A stretch of 64,000 nt of DNA from Cellulomonas phragmiteti (GTDB lineage Bacteria; Actinomycetota; Actinomycetes; Actinomycetales; Cellulomonadaceae). The number at the start of each line of letters is the position of its first letter. Within the stretch, counting starts at the first letter, position 1. Made by a program: the position numbers and the translations under genes. Of the stretch, positions 35,451-44,553 are shown one piece after another. Location of the stretch: the NCBI RefSeq assembly GCF_016862775.1, contig NZ_BONP01000009.1:62001-126000 (forward strand), in the 5' to 3' direction. Below the pieces are notes generated by a model. It searched no databases. It was not told where the DNA came from and worked only from the letters and a program-made list of their open reading frames with translations.

Positions 35451-38054
35451 TCAGAGAGGGCCGGCGTCCAGGACGCGCAGGCGGACCTCGCCGGCCTCGT
35501 CGGACGCCACGAGGTCGACGAGGGCGTCGATGCGCCAGTCGTGGTCGCCCGCCGGGTCGTCGAGCACCTGGCGGACGTGCCACGTGCCCGCGGCGGGGCC
35601 GTGCGCGACCGCCGCCGTGCCGGGGGTCACCTGGAACAGCGCCGGGCCGCGCGCGGAGGCGCCCGTGCCCATCTCGTCGTGGTCGTCGAAGTACGGCTCG
35701 ATCGCGTCGGCCCAGCGGTCGGCCGTCCAGGCCTCGCCGTCGCCGTCCACGTCGCCCAGGGCGGCGAGCGCCCCCCACCGCTCGCGCGCGGCGAGCTCGA
35801 CCCGGCGGAACATCGCGCCGCGCACGAGCGCGCGGAACACCCGCGGGTCGGCCGTGACGGGCGGCGGGGGAGCGTCCCCGGTCTCCGCGTCGGCGACGGC
35901 CTCGAGCGCCGCCGCCGGGTCGGCGAGGCGCTCCCACTCGTCGAGCAGGCTCGAGTCGGTGCGCCGCACCAGGTCGCCGAGCCACGCGACGAGCTCCTCG
36001 AGCTCCTCGGTGCGGCGGTCCTCGGGCACCGTGCGGCGCAGCGCGCGGTACGCGTCGGCGAGGTAGCGCAGCAGGACGCCCTCGGTGCGGTCCAGCGAGT
36101 AGAGCCGGACGTACTCGGCGAACGTCGCCGCTCGCTCGTGCATCTCGCGGACCACGGACTTGGGGGACAGCGCCAGGTCGGCCACCCAGGGGTTGGTGCG
36201 CCGGTACGTCGCGAACGTGGCCTCGAGCAGCTCGGCCAGCGGGCGCGGGTACGTGACGTCCTCGAGCAGCGCCATGCGCTCGTCGTACTCCAGGCCCTCG
36301 GACTTCATCGCGGCCACGGCCTCGCCGCGCGCCTTGTTCTCCTGCGCGGCGAGCACCTGACGGGGGTCGTCGAGCGTGGCCTCGATGACGGAGACGACGT
36401 CGTGCGCGTACCCCGGGTCGGCCGGGTCGAGCAGGTCGAGCGCGGCGTACGCGAACGGGGACAGCGCCTGGTCGAGCGCGAAGTTGAACGGCAGGTCCGC
36501 GACCAGCTGCACGGTCCGGCGGCGCCCGCCCGGAGCCGCCGGGTCGTCGACCCACGGGCGCTCGACGACGCCGCCCGCACGCAGCGAGCGGTACACGTCG
36601 ACCGCGCGCCGGACGTGCCGCGCGCGGGCGCTGTCCGGCTCGTGGTTGTCGGTCAGCAGGTGCGTCATGACGGCGACGGGGTCGCCGCGTCCGTCCCGCC
36701 CGCGCTGCAGCACGTGCAGGACCATCGCGTGCGACACCTGGAAGCTCGACGTCAGCGGCTCGGGCGGCGCGTCCCGCAGGCGCTCGTACGTCTTGTCGGT
36801 CCAGTTGACGTGCCCCGACGGCGCCTGCTTGCGGACGATCTTCTTCTGCTTGCGCGGGTCGTCCCCGGCCTTGGCCAGCGCCCGGCGGTTCTCGACGACG
36901 TGGTCGGGCGCCTGCACGACGACCTCGCCGACGGTGTCGAACCCGGCGCGCCCGGCGCGGCCGGCGATCTGGTGGAACTCGCGCGCAGACAGGTGCCGCA
37001 TGCGCACGCCGTCGTACTTCACCAGGCTCGTCAGGACGACCGTGCGGATCGGCACGTTGATGCCGACGCCGAGGGTGTCGGTGCCGCACACCACCGGCAG
37101 CAGGCCGCGCTGCGTGAGCCGCTCGACGACGCGCCGGTACTTGGGCAGCATGCCGGCGTGGTGCACGCCCACGCCGTGGCGCAGCAGCCGCGAGAGGGTC
37201 GTGCCGAAGCCGGGGCCGAACCGGAAGCCACCGAGCTCCGCGGCGATCGCGTCGCGCTGCTCGCGGCTCGCCAGCGGGGTCGACATCAGGGTCTGGGCCC
37301 GCTCGACGGCCTCCTTCTGCGTGAAGTGCACGACGTAGACGGGGGCGCGGCGGGTCGTCACGAGCTCGTCGAGCAGCTCGTGCAGGGGCTCGACGGAGTA
37401 GGAGAAGGTCAGGGGCACGGGCCGCTCGGCGTTGGCGACGACGGCCACGTCGCGGCCCGAGCGGCGGGTCAGGTCCTCGACGAAGAAGCTGACATCGCCG
37501 AGGGTGGCGGACATCAGCAGGAACTGCGTGCGCGTCAGCTCGAGCAGGGGCACCTGCCACGCCCAGCCGCGCTGCGGGTCGGCGTAGTAGTGGAACTCGT
37601 CCATGACGACCAGGCCGACGTCCGCGTCGGGCCCGTCGCGCAGCGCCTGGTTGGCGAGGATCTCCGACGTGCAGCACACGATCGGTGCGTCGGAGTTGAT
37701 CGCGGAGTCGCCGGTGACCATGCCGACGTTGGCGGACCCGAAGACGTCGACCAGGGCGAAGAACTTCTCGCTGACCAGGGCCTTGATAGGCGCGGTGTAG
37801 TACGAGCGACGGCCCTGCGCGAGGGCGACGGCGTGCGCGGCCACGCCCGCGAGCGACTTGCCCGACCCCGTCGGCGTCGACAGGATCACGTGCGAGCCCG
37901 TGAGGAGCTCGAGCAGGGCCTCCTCCTGGTGCGGGTACAGCGTCAGGCCCTGGTCGCCGGCCCAGGTCGAGAACACCTCGTAGAGGGCGTCGGGGTCGTG
38001 CGCGGCGTCACCGGTGGGCAGGCGGTCGGTCAGGGTGGTGGCGTCGGTCGGCAC
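35451..38054 (-). CDS. DEAD/DEAH-box RNA helicase with DUF3516 domain
   Basis: An 867-residue superfamily 2 helicase. Q-motif-like start (LTLYPHQEEALLEL), Walker A (STPTGSGKS, about 59-67), DEFH box, SAT motif (MSATLGD), and the C-terminal helicase motifs GTDTLGVGINVP and QIAGRAGRAG are all present. The remainder is the DUF3516 region seen in actinobacterial proteins related to Ski2/HelY helicases. Role probably in RNA processing or decay; the target is not known. GTG at 38054 lies six bases after GAGGAT. Confidence 0.92.
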   Translation of the reverse strand: MPTDATTLTDRLPTGDAAHDPDALYEVFSTWAGDQGLTLYPHQEEALLELLTGSHVILSTPTGSGKSLAGVAAHAVALAQGRRSYYTAPIKALVSEKFFALVDVFGSANVGMVTGDSAINSDAPIVCCTSEILANQALRDGPDADVGLVVMDEFHYYADPQRGWAWQVPLLELTRTQFLLMSATLGDVSFFVEDLTRRSGRDVAVVANAERPVPLTFSYSVEPLHELLDELVTTRRAPVYVVHFTQKEAVERAQTLMSTPLASREQRDAIAAELGGFRFGPGFGTTLSRLLRHGVGVHHAGMLPKYRRVVERLTQRGLLPVVCGTDTLGVGINVPIRTVVLTSLVKYDGVRMRHLSAREFHQIAGRAGRAGFDTVGEVVVQAPDHVVENRRALAKAGDDPRKQKKIVRKQAPSGHVNWTDKTYERLRDAPPEPLTSSFQVSHAMVLHVLQRGRDGRGDPVAVMTHLLTDNHEPDSARARHVRRAVDVYRSLRAGGVVERPWVDDPAAPGGRRRTVQLVADLPFNFALDQALSPFAYAALDLLDPADPGYAHDVVSVIEATLDDPRQVLAAQENKARGEAVAAMKSEGLEYDERMALLEDVTYPRPLAELLEATFATYRRTNPWVADLALSPKSVVREMHERAATFAEYVRLYSLDRTEGVLLRYLADAYRALRRTVPEDRRTEELEELVAWLGDLVRRTDSSLLDEWERLADPAAALEAVADAETGDAPPPPVTADPRVFRALVRGAMFRRVELAARERWGALAALGDVDGDGEAWTADRWADAIEPYFDDHDEMGTGASARGPALFQVTPGTAAVAHGPAAGTWHVRQVLDDPAGDHDWRIDALVDLVASDEAGEVRLRVLDAGPL

Positions 38055-38126
38055 CGGGCGATCCTCGCACGGTCGCGGCGTGCCCTCACGGTGTGGCGGT
38101 GCCGCCGTCGGCCGGGTGGCGGTCGG

Positions 38127-38957
38127 TCAGGTCGCGTCCCACAGCAGGCGGTAGAAGGCGATCCGGTCGGCGTCGGGCTCGACGCCGTAGGCGTCGTAGA
38201 CGTGGTGCTCGTACCCCGGCCCGTAGTTCCACACGGTGCTCCAGGCCGCGATCGCCAGGTCGGCCCAGCGGTCGGCGACGCCGAGCCGGCCCAGGTCGAC
38301 GTGGGCGGCCCAGCGCCCGTCGTCCCCGATGAGCGTGTTCGGGGCGCACGCGTCGGCGTGGCACACGACGAGCCGGTCCACCGGCGGCACGTCGCGCAGG
38401 CGCGCGCGGGCCTCGTCGACGGTGAGGTCCCGGTGCTCCGGCGACCACGACGCAGGGGTGTCGCCGGCGTCGAGGTGCTCCATCGCCGTCGCCACGCGGG
38501 ACGTCACCGACCAGTCGAACGGGCACTCGCCAACGGGCAGGGCGTCGTGCAGGGCCCGCAGCCCGGTGCCGATCGCCGTCGCCGCCTCGACCGGCCGGTC
38601 GACCCACGGCGGGACCACCGCGCTGCGGGCCCGGATCGCCGCGGTGACCAGCCACGTGCCGTCCTCGTCGGCGCCCAGGTCCAGGACCTCGGGGACGCGG
38701 GTGAACGCCGACGCCCAGGTCAGCCGGGTGGCCTCCGCGGCGAGGTCCACCTGCGTGACACCGGCCGGCGTCCACTTGACGTAGCGGGAGGTGCCGAGGC
38801 GGAAGGTCGTGCCGCCGGCCTCGTTGACCCACACGGGATCGACCGCGTCGCCGTCGGCCAGCCGCTCGACGGCGACCGGCACGGGCACGGGCCCTGAGGG
38901 GATCTCGCGGAAGATGCGGGCCCCGGTCGGCGGCAGGGCGGCGTGCTCGGGTGGCAT
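38127..38957 (-). CDS. Aminoglycoside 3'-phosphotransferase-like kinase
   Basis: A 276-residue APH-fold kinase. It has an ATP-binding Lys (K61 in YVKW), the Brenner-type HAD catalytic motif (His200-Ala201-Asp202) with Asn207, the metal Asp221, and DLGRLGVADRWADLA, which closely follows the APH(3') consensus. The usual Gly after the motif His is Ala here. Such chromosomal homologues may or may not confer kanamycin-type resistance. No mobile element is adjacent and base composition does not differ visibly from the neighbours, so recent transfer is unlikely. Confidence 0.82.
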   Translation of the reverse strand: MPPEHAALPPTGARIFREIPSGPVPVPVAVERLADGDAVDPVWVNEAGGTTFRLGTSRYVKWTPAGVTQVDLAAEATRLTWASAFTRVPEVLDLGADEDGTWLVTAAIRARSAVVPPWVDRPVEAATAIGTGLRALHDALPVGECPFDWSVTSRVATAMEHLDAGDTPASWSPEHRDLTVDEARARLRDVPPVDRLVVCHADACAPNTLIGDDGRWAAHVDLGRLGVADRWADLAIAAWSTVWNYGPGYEHHVYDAYGVEPDADRIAFYRLLWDAT

Positions 38958-38989
38958 CCGCCGATCCTGCCACCTGCCGCGCCCGGTCC

Positions 38990-40309
38990 TCAGATCCCGA
39001 GGACGGCCTTGGCGATCGAGAAGTACACGATGAGGCCCGTCGTGTCGACGAACGTGGAGATGAAGGGGGCCGACACGATCGCGGGGTCGATCCCGACGCG
39101 CTTGGCGAGCAGCGGCACGCTCGACCCTACGGTGGTCGCCAGCGTGCAGACGGCCACCACGGTCAGTGCCAGCACGACGCCGATCTGCGGCCCGGCGACC
39201 AGGATCGCCGGCCCCACACCGACGACCGCGAGCGTGATGCCCAGCAGCAGGCCGGTGAGCATCTCGCGTCCGACGACGCGCGCGACGTCGCCCGTGCGCA
39301 CGTCGCCGACCGCGCTCGCGCGCACCACGGTGGTCGCGGCCTGCGATCCGGCGTTGCCGCCCGTGCCGATGAGCAGGGGCACGAACAGCGCGAGCGCGAC
39401 GACCTGGGCGAGCTCGTCCTCGAAGTAGGACTGCACGCCGACGGTGAGCGACGCCGCGACGATGAGCATGAGGAGCCACACCACGCGCGAGCGCACGAGT
39501 CCGAGCACCGAGACGGACAGGTACGGCCGCCGCAGGGGCTCGGTGCCACCGGTGCGGGCGGAGTCCTCGTCGTCCTCGGCCTCCAGGACGCGCATGGCGT
39601 CGTCGACCGTGAGCACGCCGACGAGGCGGTCCTCCCCGTCGACGACGGGCACGCCGACGAACCCGCCGTCGCGCACCACGTTGGCGGCGTCCTCGGCGTC
39701 GTCGGTGGCGTGCACGGTCGTGGCGGGCGAGGTCATGACGTCCTCGACGGGCGTGGCCGGGTCGGACAGCACGAGCCGGCGCAGCGAGACCACGCCCTCG
39801 ACGCGCAGCCCGTCGCCGACGACCGGGACGAGGTAGACCGTCTCGGCGTCCTCGCCGGCCGCGCGCACCCGGTCGATCGTCGCGCCCACCGTGGTGCCGA
39901 CGTGCACGGCCACCACCTCGGGCGACATGCGGCGGCCGGCGGAGCCCTCCGGGTAGCCGAGCAGGGAGGCCGTCGCGACCCGCTCGTCGGGTGCGAGGGC
40001 GGCCAGCAGGCGCCGGGCGACGCCGGCGGGGACCTCGTCGAGCAGTGCGGCGCGGTCGTCGGGGTCGAGCGCGCCGAAGATCGAGGCGGCCTCCCCCTGG
40101 AGCGAGGCGACGAGCTCGGCCTGCAGGGCGGGGTCGAGGTCCTCGAAGACCTCGACGGCACGCCCCTTGTCCAGGAGCCGGAACGCGACGGCCCGACCGG
40201 TGGGCGCGAGGCGGCCCAGCTCGTGGACCACGTCGGGGACGTCGAGCGCGGCCAGCCGTGCGCGCTGCTCCTGCAGGTCGATCGAGTCGACGGGACCGGG
40301 TGGGCTCAC
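38990..40309 (-). CDS. mgtE: MgtE-family magnesium transporter
   Basis: A 439-residue protein with an N-terminal MgtE_N helical domain (about 10-125), two CBS domains (about 130-255) and five C-terminal membrane helices (about 280-439), including the pore signature GTGGNAGSQAAT. It imports Mg2+ and the cytosolic domains gate by magnesium level. The GTG at 40309 follows an AGGAGCC site. I saw no M-box riboswitch in the 156-base divergent gap. Confidence 0.94.
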   Translation of the reverse strand: MSPPGPVDSIDLQEQRARLAALDVPDVVHELGRLAPTGRAVAFRLLDKGRAVEVFEDLDPALQAELVASLQGEAASIFGALDPDDRAALLDEVPAGVARRLLAALAPDERVATASLLGYPEGSAGRRMSPEVVAVHVGTTVGATIDRVRAAGEDAETVYLVPVVGDGLRVEGVVSLRRLVLSDPATPVEDVMTSPATTVHATDDAEDAANVVRDGGFVGVPVVDGEDRLVGVLTVDDAMRVLEAEDDEDSARTGGTEPLRRPYLSVSVLGLVRSRVVWLLMLIVAASLTVGVQSYFEDELAQVVALALFVPLLIGTGGNAGSQAATTVVRASAVGDVRTGDVARVVGREMLTGLLLGITLAVVGVGPAILVAGPQIGVVLALTVVAVCTLATTVGSSVPLLAKRVGIDPAIVSAPFISTFVDTTGLIVYFSIAKAVLGI

Positions 40310-40430
40310 GGTGGCTCCTGGTGTCGGTCGTCGTCCGCTGGGGCGGGGGCCGTCCGGCAGCCTAGGCGAGTCACCCGTGAGCGTGCGCGCCGTCCCGGCC
40401 CGCGGAGTCCCGCGGCGGGACCCTACGCCC

Positions 40431-40458
40431 GCGTAACCTACGCGCCCGTAGGTTACGC
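40431..40458. promoter_or_regulatory. 28-base perfect palindromic operator
   Basis: Twelve-base arms GCGTAACCTACG and CGTAGGTTACGC separated by CGCC. The right arm overlaps the presumed -10 hexamer of the acyl-CoA synthetase gene, so a bound repressor would block transcription. Length and symmetry fit a TetR-family operator. No TetR gene is nearby, so the regulator would act from elsewhere. Confidence 0.7.
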
Positions 40459-40459
40459 T
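40454..40459 (+). promoter_or_regulatory. -10 hexamer of the acyl-CoA synthetase promoter
   Basis: TACGCT ends six bases before the GTG and overlaps the palindrome; no ribosome site is present. Confidence 0.5.
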
Positions 40460-40465
40460 CGAGTA

Positions 40466-42172
40466 GTGAACAACCCCGCCGTCGGACCCGACGAGCCCCG
40501 TGACCTGCCGGCGGCCTGGCCGCACGGCGTCCCCCGCGACATCGAGATCCCCGACGAGCCGCTGACGGCCACGCTGGACCGCGCCGTGCGCGACCACGCA
40601 GACCGCGTCGCCGTCGACTTCCTCGGCCGGGCGACCACCCACGCCGAGCTCGGCGCGCAGGTCGAGCGCGGCACGCGGGTGCTGCACGACCTGGGCGTCC
40701 GCGCCGGTGACCGCGTCGCCCTCGTGCTGCCCAACTGCACCGCGCACGTCGTCGCGTTCTGGTCCGCGCTGCGGCTCGGTGCCGTCGTCGTCGAGCACAA
40801 CCCGACGTACACCGCGGACGAGCTCGCGCACCAGCTGGCCGACTCCGGGGCGACCGTCGCGCTCGTCTGGGAGCAGGCCGTGCCGCGCGTGCTCGCCGGG
40901 CGCGAGCGCACCGACCTGCGGCACGTCGTCGCCGTCGACCTCTCGGCGGACCTGCCGCGGACGTCCCGCTGGGCGCTGCGGCTGCCGGTCCCCGCCGCGC
41001 GCGCGACCCGTGCCGCGATGCGCGGGCCCGTCCCGGCCGACGTCCCGCACTGGCACCGCCTGCTCGCGGCCGCTGCCCCGCTCGTGCCACCCACCGCCCC
41101 GCAGGCCGCGGACGTGGCCCTCCTGCAGTACACCGGCGGGACCACCGGCACACCCAAGGCCGCCGTGCTGACCCACCGCAACCTCGTCGCCAACGCCCTG
41201 CAGGGCCAGACGTGGACGCAGGCCACCCCCGGCACCGAGGTCGTCTACGGCGTCCTGCCCTTCTTCCACGCCTTCGGCCTCACGCTGTGCCTCGCGTACT
41301 CCGTGCGGATCGCGGCGACGCTCGTCGTGCTGCCCTCGTTCGACCCGGCGCGCGTGCTCGCCGCGCAGCGCCGCCGCCCCGGGACCTTCCTGCCCGCGGT
41401 GCCACCGATGCTCGACCGGCTGGCGGCGGCGGCCGAGGAGACGGGTGCCGACCTCACGTCCTTCCGCTACTCGATCAGCGGCGCCATGGCCCTGCCGCGC
41501 GCGACGGCCGAGCGCTGGGAGCGCGTCACCGGCGGCCTGGTCTCCGAGGGCTACGGCATGACCGAGACGTCACCCGTCGCCCTCGGCAACCCCCTGAGCC
41601 CGGACCGCCGGCCCGGCGCGCTCGGCCTGCCGTTCCCCTCGACGCGCATCCGCGTCGTCGACCAGGAGGACCCCACGCGGGACGTCGCGGTGGGTGAGCA
41701 GGGCGAGCTGCTGATCTCGGGGCCGCAGGTCTTCCAGGGGTACTGGAAGCGGCCGGAGGAGACCGCGCACCAGCTGCTCGACGGCGGCTGGCTGCGGACC
41801 GGGGACGTCGTGCGCGTCGACGACGACGGCATGGTCGTCCTCGTCGACCGCATGAAGGAGATGATCGTCACCGGCGGCTTCAAGGTGTACCCCTCGCAGG
41901 TCGAGGACCACCTGCGCGGCATGCCCGGCGTGCGGGACGTCGCCGTGGTCGGCGAGCCCGCCGGCGACATGGGGGAGCGCGTCGTCGCCGCCGTCGTGCT
42001 CGACGAGGGGGCGCTCGGCGTCGACCTCGCCGCCGTGAAGGCGTGGTGCGAGACGCGCCTGGCACGGTACGCGGTGCCGCGTCGCCTCGTCGTGCTGGCG
42101 GACCTGCCGCGCTCGCAGGTCGGCAAGGTGCTGCGGCGCGTCGTGCGGGACAAGGTGACGACGTCCGACTGA
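40466..42172 (+). CDS. Long-chain fatty-acid-CoA ligase (AMP-binding)
   Basis: A 568-residue acyl-adenylate-forming enzyme. The P-loop-like motif YTGGTTGTPKAA, the A5 motif GYGMTET, the A7 hinge TGDVVR and A8 segment VDRMKEMIVTGGFKVYP, and the C-terminal catalytic Lys in SQVGKVLRR are intact. It activates fatty acids for degradation or lipid synthesis. The GTG at 40466 directly follows the palindromic operator. It is a single-gene unit, divergent from mgtE. Confidence 0.93.
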   Translation: MNNPAVGPDEPRDLPAAWPHGVPRDIEIPDEPLTATLDRAVRDHADRVAVDFLGRATTHAELGAQVERGTRVLHDLGVRAGDRVALVLPNCTAHVVAFWSALRLGAVVVEHNPTYTADELAHQLADSGATVALVWEQAVPRVLAGRERTDLRHVVAVDLSADLPRTSRWALRLPVPAARATRAAMRGPVPADVPHWHRLLAAAAPLVPPTAPQAADVALLQYTGGTTGTPKAAVLTHRNLVANALQGQTWTQATPGTEVVYGVLPFFHAFGLTLCLAYSVRIAATLVVLPSFDPARVLAAQRRRPGTFLPAVPPMLDRLAAAAEETGADLTSFRYSISGAMALPRATAERWERVTGGLVSEGYGMTETSPVALGNPLSPDRRPGALGLPFPSTRIRVVDQEDPTRDVAVGEQGELLISGPQVFQGYWKRPEETAHQLLDGGWLRTGDVVRVDDDGMVVLVDRMKEMIVTGGFKVYPSQVEDHLRGMPGVRDVAVVGEPAGDMGERVVAAVVLDEGALGVDLAAVKAWCETRLARYAVPRRLVVLADLPRSQVGKVLRRVVRDKVTTSD

Positions 42173-42212
42173 CCTGGACCAGCACCCCTGGACCAGCGCG
42201 CCGTCCAGGGGC

Positions 42213-42218
42213 TACCGT
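42213..42218 (+). promoter_or_regulatory. -10 hexamer of the toxin-antitoxin promoter
   Basis: TACCGT ends six bases before the antitoxin ATG. No ribosome site is present. Confidence 0.5.
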
Positions 42219-42224
42219 CGCGGC

Positions 42225-42443
42225 ATGACGACCATGAACGTGCAGGACGCCAAGGCGCACCTGTCCGACCTCGTCGCGCGTGCCGAGCGTGGTGAGGACG
42301 TCGTGATCGCACGCGCCGGACGCCCCGCGGTACGGCTCGTCCCGGTCACGACGAGCCCACGCGTCTTCGGCACGATGCACCTCATCGTGCCCGACACCTT
42401 CTTCGAGCCGCTGCCGCAGGACGAGCTGGCGGCGTGGGAGTGA
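42225..42443 (+). CDS. Phd/YefM-family antitoxin
   Basis: A 72-residue protein. The N-terminal half (NVQDAKAHLSDLVARAERGEDVVIARAG) is the Phd/YefM DNA-binding fold, and the tail (about 45-72, ending [10 protein letters not shown]) is the expected toxin-neutralising region. Its stop overlaps the toxin start (GTGA), giving tight coupling. Family members repress their own promoter. Confidence 0.92.
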   Translation: MTTMNVQDAKAHLSDLVARAERGEDVVIARAGRPAVRLVPVTTSPRVFGTMHLIVPDTFFEPLPQDELAAWE

Positions 42444-42832
42444 GTGCGTACCTCCTCGACACCCACGTCCTGCTCTGGTTGCTCGGCGAACCGCGCCGCG
42501 TGCCCCGCGACGTGCAGGACCGCCTCGCGGACCCCGAGATCGACCTGCTCGTCTCGGCGGTGTCGGCGCTCGAGATCGCCACGAAGCACCGGCTCGGCAG
42601 GCTCGACGCCGGCGACCTCGTCGACGGGTGGGGGCACCGGGTGGCGGAGATCGGCGCCACCGAGCTCGCAGTGACCGCGGAGCACGCCCTGCTCGGTGGC
42701 CGGCTCGAGTGGGCCCACCGCGACCCGTTCGACCGGCTGCTCGTGGCGCAGTCGGTCGTCGAGAACGCGCGGCTCGTGACGCAGGACGCGGCGATCACCG
42801 GGTTCGGGCGCGCGCCGGTCCTCACGTGGTGA
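42440..42832 (+). CDS. PIN-domain (VapC-type) ribonuclease toxin
   Basis: A 130-residue PIN nuclease with the acidic residues D7, E45, D95/D98 and D116 in place ([34 protein letters not shown]). Such toxins cut tRNA or rRNA when the antitoxin is lost. I chose the GTG at 42440 because of the four-base overlap with the antitoxin stop; a GTG two codons earlier is also in frame. Confidence 0.93.
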   Translation: MSAYLLDTHVLLWLLGEPRRVPRDVQDRLADPEIDLLVSAVSALEIATKHRLGRLDAGDLVDGWGHRVAEIGATELAVTAEHALLGGRLEWAHRDPFDRLLVAQSVVENARLVTQDAAITGFGRAPVLTW

Positions 42833-42842
42833 GCGCGCCACG

Positions 42843-42848
42843 TACCGT
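42843..42848 (+). promoter_or_regulatory. -10 hexamer of the rnhA promoter
   Basis: TACCGT ends six bases before the GTG at 42855 and supports that start over the GTG at 42849. Confidence 0.5.
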
Positions 42849-42854
42849 GTGCGC

Positions 42855-43322
42855 GTGAGCGAGACCGACGACCTGGCCCTGGTGGAGATGTGGACCGACG
42901 GCGCCTGCAAGGGCAACCCCGGCGTCGGGGGGTGGGGTGCCTGGATGCGCTTCGGCGACCAGGAGAAGGAGCTCTGGGGCGGCGAGGCCGCGACGACCAA
43001 CAACCGCATGGAGCTCACGGCCGTCATCGAGGGCCTGCGTGCTCTCAAGCGGCCCTGCCGCGTGACGCTGCACGTCGACTCGACGTACGTCATGAACGGG
43101 CTGACGAAGTGGCTCCCGAACTGGAAGCGCAAGGGCTGGCTCACGGGTGACAAGAAGCCCGTGAAGAACAAGGAGCTGTGGGAGGCGCTCGACGCCGAGG
43201 TGCAGCGCCACCACGTGACCTGGGTCTGGGTGAAGGGCCACGCCGGCGACCCCGGCAACGAGCGGGCGGACGCGCTCGCGAACCGGGGCGTCGACGACGT
43301 GCGGGCGGGCGCCGGTCGCTGA
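42855..43322 (+). CDS. rnhA: Ribonuclease HI
   Basis: A 155-residue enzyme degrading RNA in RNA-DNA hybrids. The four catalytic acids D15, E53, D75 and D139 and the His129 loop match the E. coli enzyme with a constant shift of five residues, and the basic protrusion ([10 protein letters not shown]) is present. Start chosen at GTG 42855 because a -10 hexamer lies six bases upstream. Confidence 0.95.
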   Translation: MSETDDLALVEMWTDGACKGNPGVGGWGAWMRFGDQEKELWGGEAATTNNRMELTAVIEGLRALKRPCRVTLHVDSTYVMNGLTKWLPNWKRKGWLTGDKKPVKNKELWEALDAEVQRHHVTWVWVKGHAGDPGNERADALANRGVDDVRAGAGR

Positions 43323-43355
43323 CCGGCCGGTGCCCGCCCGGGCCGTCGTCCGGCG

Positions 43356-44552
43356 TCAGGTCGCGACGGGCGTCCACCGCGCGTCGTCGGCCGCCGAGCG
43401 CTCCACCGCGTCGAGCACCTGCTGCACCTGCAGGCCGTCGGCGAACGTCGGCGCCGGGTGCGTGCCGGCCGCGATCGCCTCGACGAGGTCGACCACCTGG
43501 TGGGTGAACGCGTGCTCGTACCCCAGGCCGTGGCCGGTGGGCCACCAGCTGCCGGTGTACGGGTGCTCGGGCTCGGTCACGTACACGCGCCGGAAGCCCT
43601 GCAGGCCCGCAGGGTCGTGCGCGTCGTAGACGTGCAGGACGTTCATGTCCTCGAAGTCGAACGCGAGCGACCCGTCAGTGCCGTTGATCTCGACGCGGAT
43701 CGCGTTGCGCCGGCCGAGGGCGAACCGGGTCGCCTCGAAGATCGCGAGCCCGCCGCCGGACAGCCGTGACGTGAACACCGCGGCGTCGTCGACCGTCACC
43801 GGGCCCGTCGCCCCGCCGGCGTCGCCGACGCCGGACAGGCCGCCGAACGACGACGCCACGGGCCGCTCCTCGACGAACGTCGCGAGCTGCGCCGAGACCC
43901 CCGTGAGGTGCTCGCCGGTGATGTGCTGCACGAGGTCGATGACGTGCGCGCCGATGTCCCCGAGCGACCCCGAGCCTGCCACGGCCTTGTCGAGCCGCCA
44001 TGACAGCGGGGTCGCGGGGTCCGAGAGCCAGTCCTGCAGGTACAGGCCGCGCGCGTGCCGCACCGTCCCGATGCGCCCCTCGGCGACGAGCCGGCGCGCC
44101 AGCGCGATCGCCGGGACGCGACGGTAGGAGTAGCCGACCATGGCGACCTGGTCGGGGGCGGCCTGTGCCGCCGCGACCATGGCCTGCGCCTCGGCGACCG
44201 AGTTGGCCAGCGGCTTCTCGCACAGCACGTGCTTGCCGGCCTGCAGCGCCGCGATCGCGATCTCGGCGTGCGTGTCGCCCGGGGTGCAGATGTCGATCAG
44301 GTCGACGTCCTCGCGGCCGAGCAGCTCGCGCCAGTCGGTCGTCGAGGAGCGCCACCCCAGGCGGTCCGCGGCGGTGGCCGTGCGCTGCGCGTCGCGGCCG
44401 GCGACGACCGCCAGGTCCGGCGTCAGCGGTAGGTCGAAGAACCGGGGCGCGGTCTGCCACGCGTGCGAGTGGGCCAGGCCCATGAACGCGTGGCCGATCA
44501 TGCCGACGCCGAGACGCCCGGTGCCGAGGCGCTGTGCGGGGGTACGGACCAT
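43356..44552 (-). CDS. Gfo/Idh/MocA-family oxidoreductase (second of the pair)
   Basis: A 398-residue NAD(P)-dependent oxidoreductase: N-terminal Rossmann domain starting LGVGMIGHAFMG, the family Lys in CEKPLANS, and a C-terminal sheet domain with the GDIGAHVIDL motif containing the catalytic-type His. Such enzymes oxidise sugars or their derivatives, often at carbon 3. The ATG follows the stop of the previous gene after one base. It ends the ThuA/Gfo/Gfo operon. Confidence 0.92.
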   Translation of the reverse strand: MVRTPAQRLGTGRLGVGMIGHAFMGLAHSHAWQTAPRFFDLPLTPDLAVVAGRDAQRTATAADRLGWRSSTTDWRELLGREDVDLIDICTPGDTHAEIAIAALQAGKHVLCEKPLANSVAEAQAMVAAAQAAPDQVAMVGYSYRRVPAIALARRLVAEGRIGTVRHARGLYLQDWLSDPATPLSWRLDKAVAGSGSLGDIGAHVIDLVQHITGEHLTGVSAQLATFVEERPVASSFGGLSGVGDAGGATGPVTVDDAAVFTSRLSGGGLAIFEATRFALGRRNAIRVEINGTDGSLAFDFEDMNVLHVYDAHDPAGLQGFRRVYVTEPEHPYTGSWWPTGHGLGYEHAFTHQVVDLVEAIAAGTHPAPTFADGLQVQQVLDAVERSAADDARWTPVAT

Positions 44553-44553
44553 G

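Noticed and set aside
34234-37677. A 1147-codon minus-strand frame fusing the YbaK gene to upstream sequence
   Set aside because: Only the last 166 codons match a known protein. The rest overlaps the helicase gene in another frame, so the start at 34734 is preferred.
35010-38897. A 1295-codon open frame on the plus strand
   Set aside because: It is antisense to the DUF3516 helicase and VIT genes and has the repetitive composition of a shadow frame.
38951-40465. In-frame extension of the acyl-CoA synthetase through the mgtE region
   Set aside because: The upstream part is antisense to MgtE and has no ligase similarity. The start at 40466 is supported by the promoter-like element and operator.
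40310-40465. Possible M-box magnesium riboswitch before mgtE
   Set aside because: The mgtE leader is at most 156 bases and shared with a divergent promoter; I could not find the multi-stem pattern.
42225-42832. Toxin-antitoxin pair considered as part of a mobile island
   Set aside because: No integrase, direct repeats, tRNA or composition change is visible around it.
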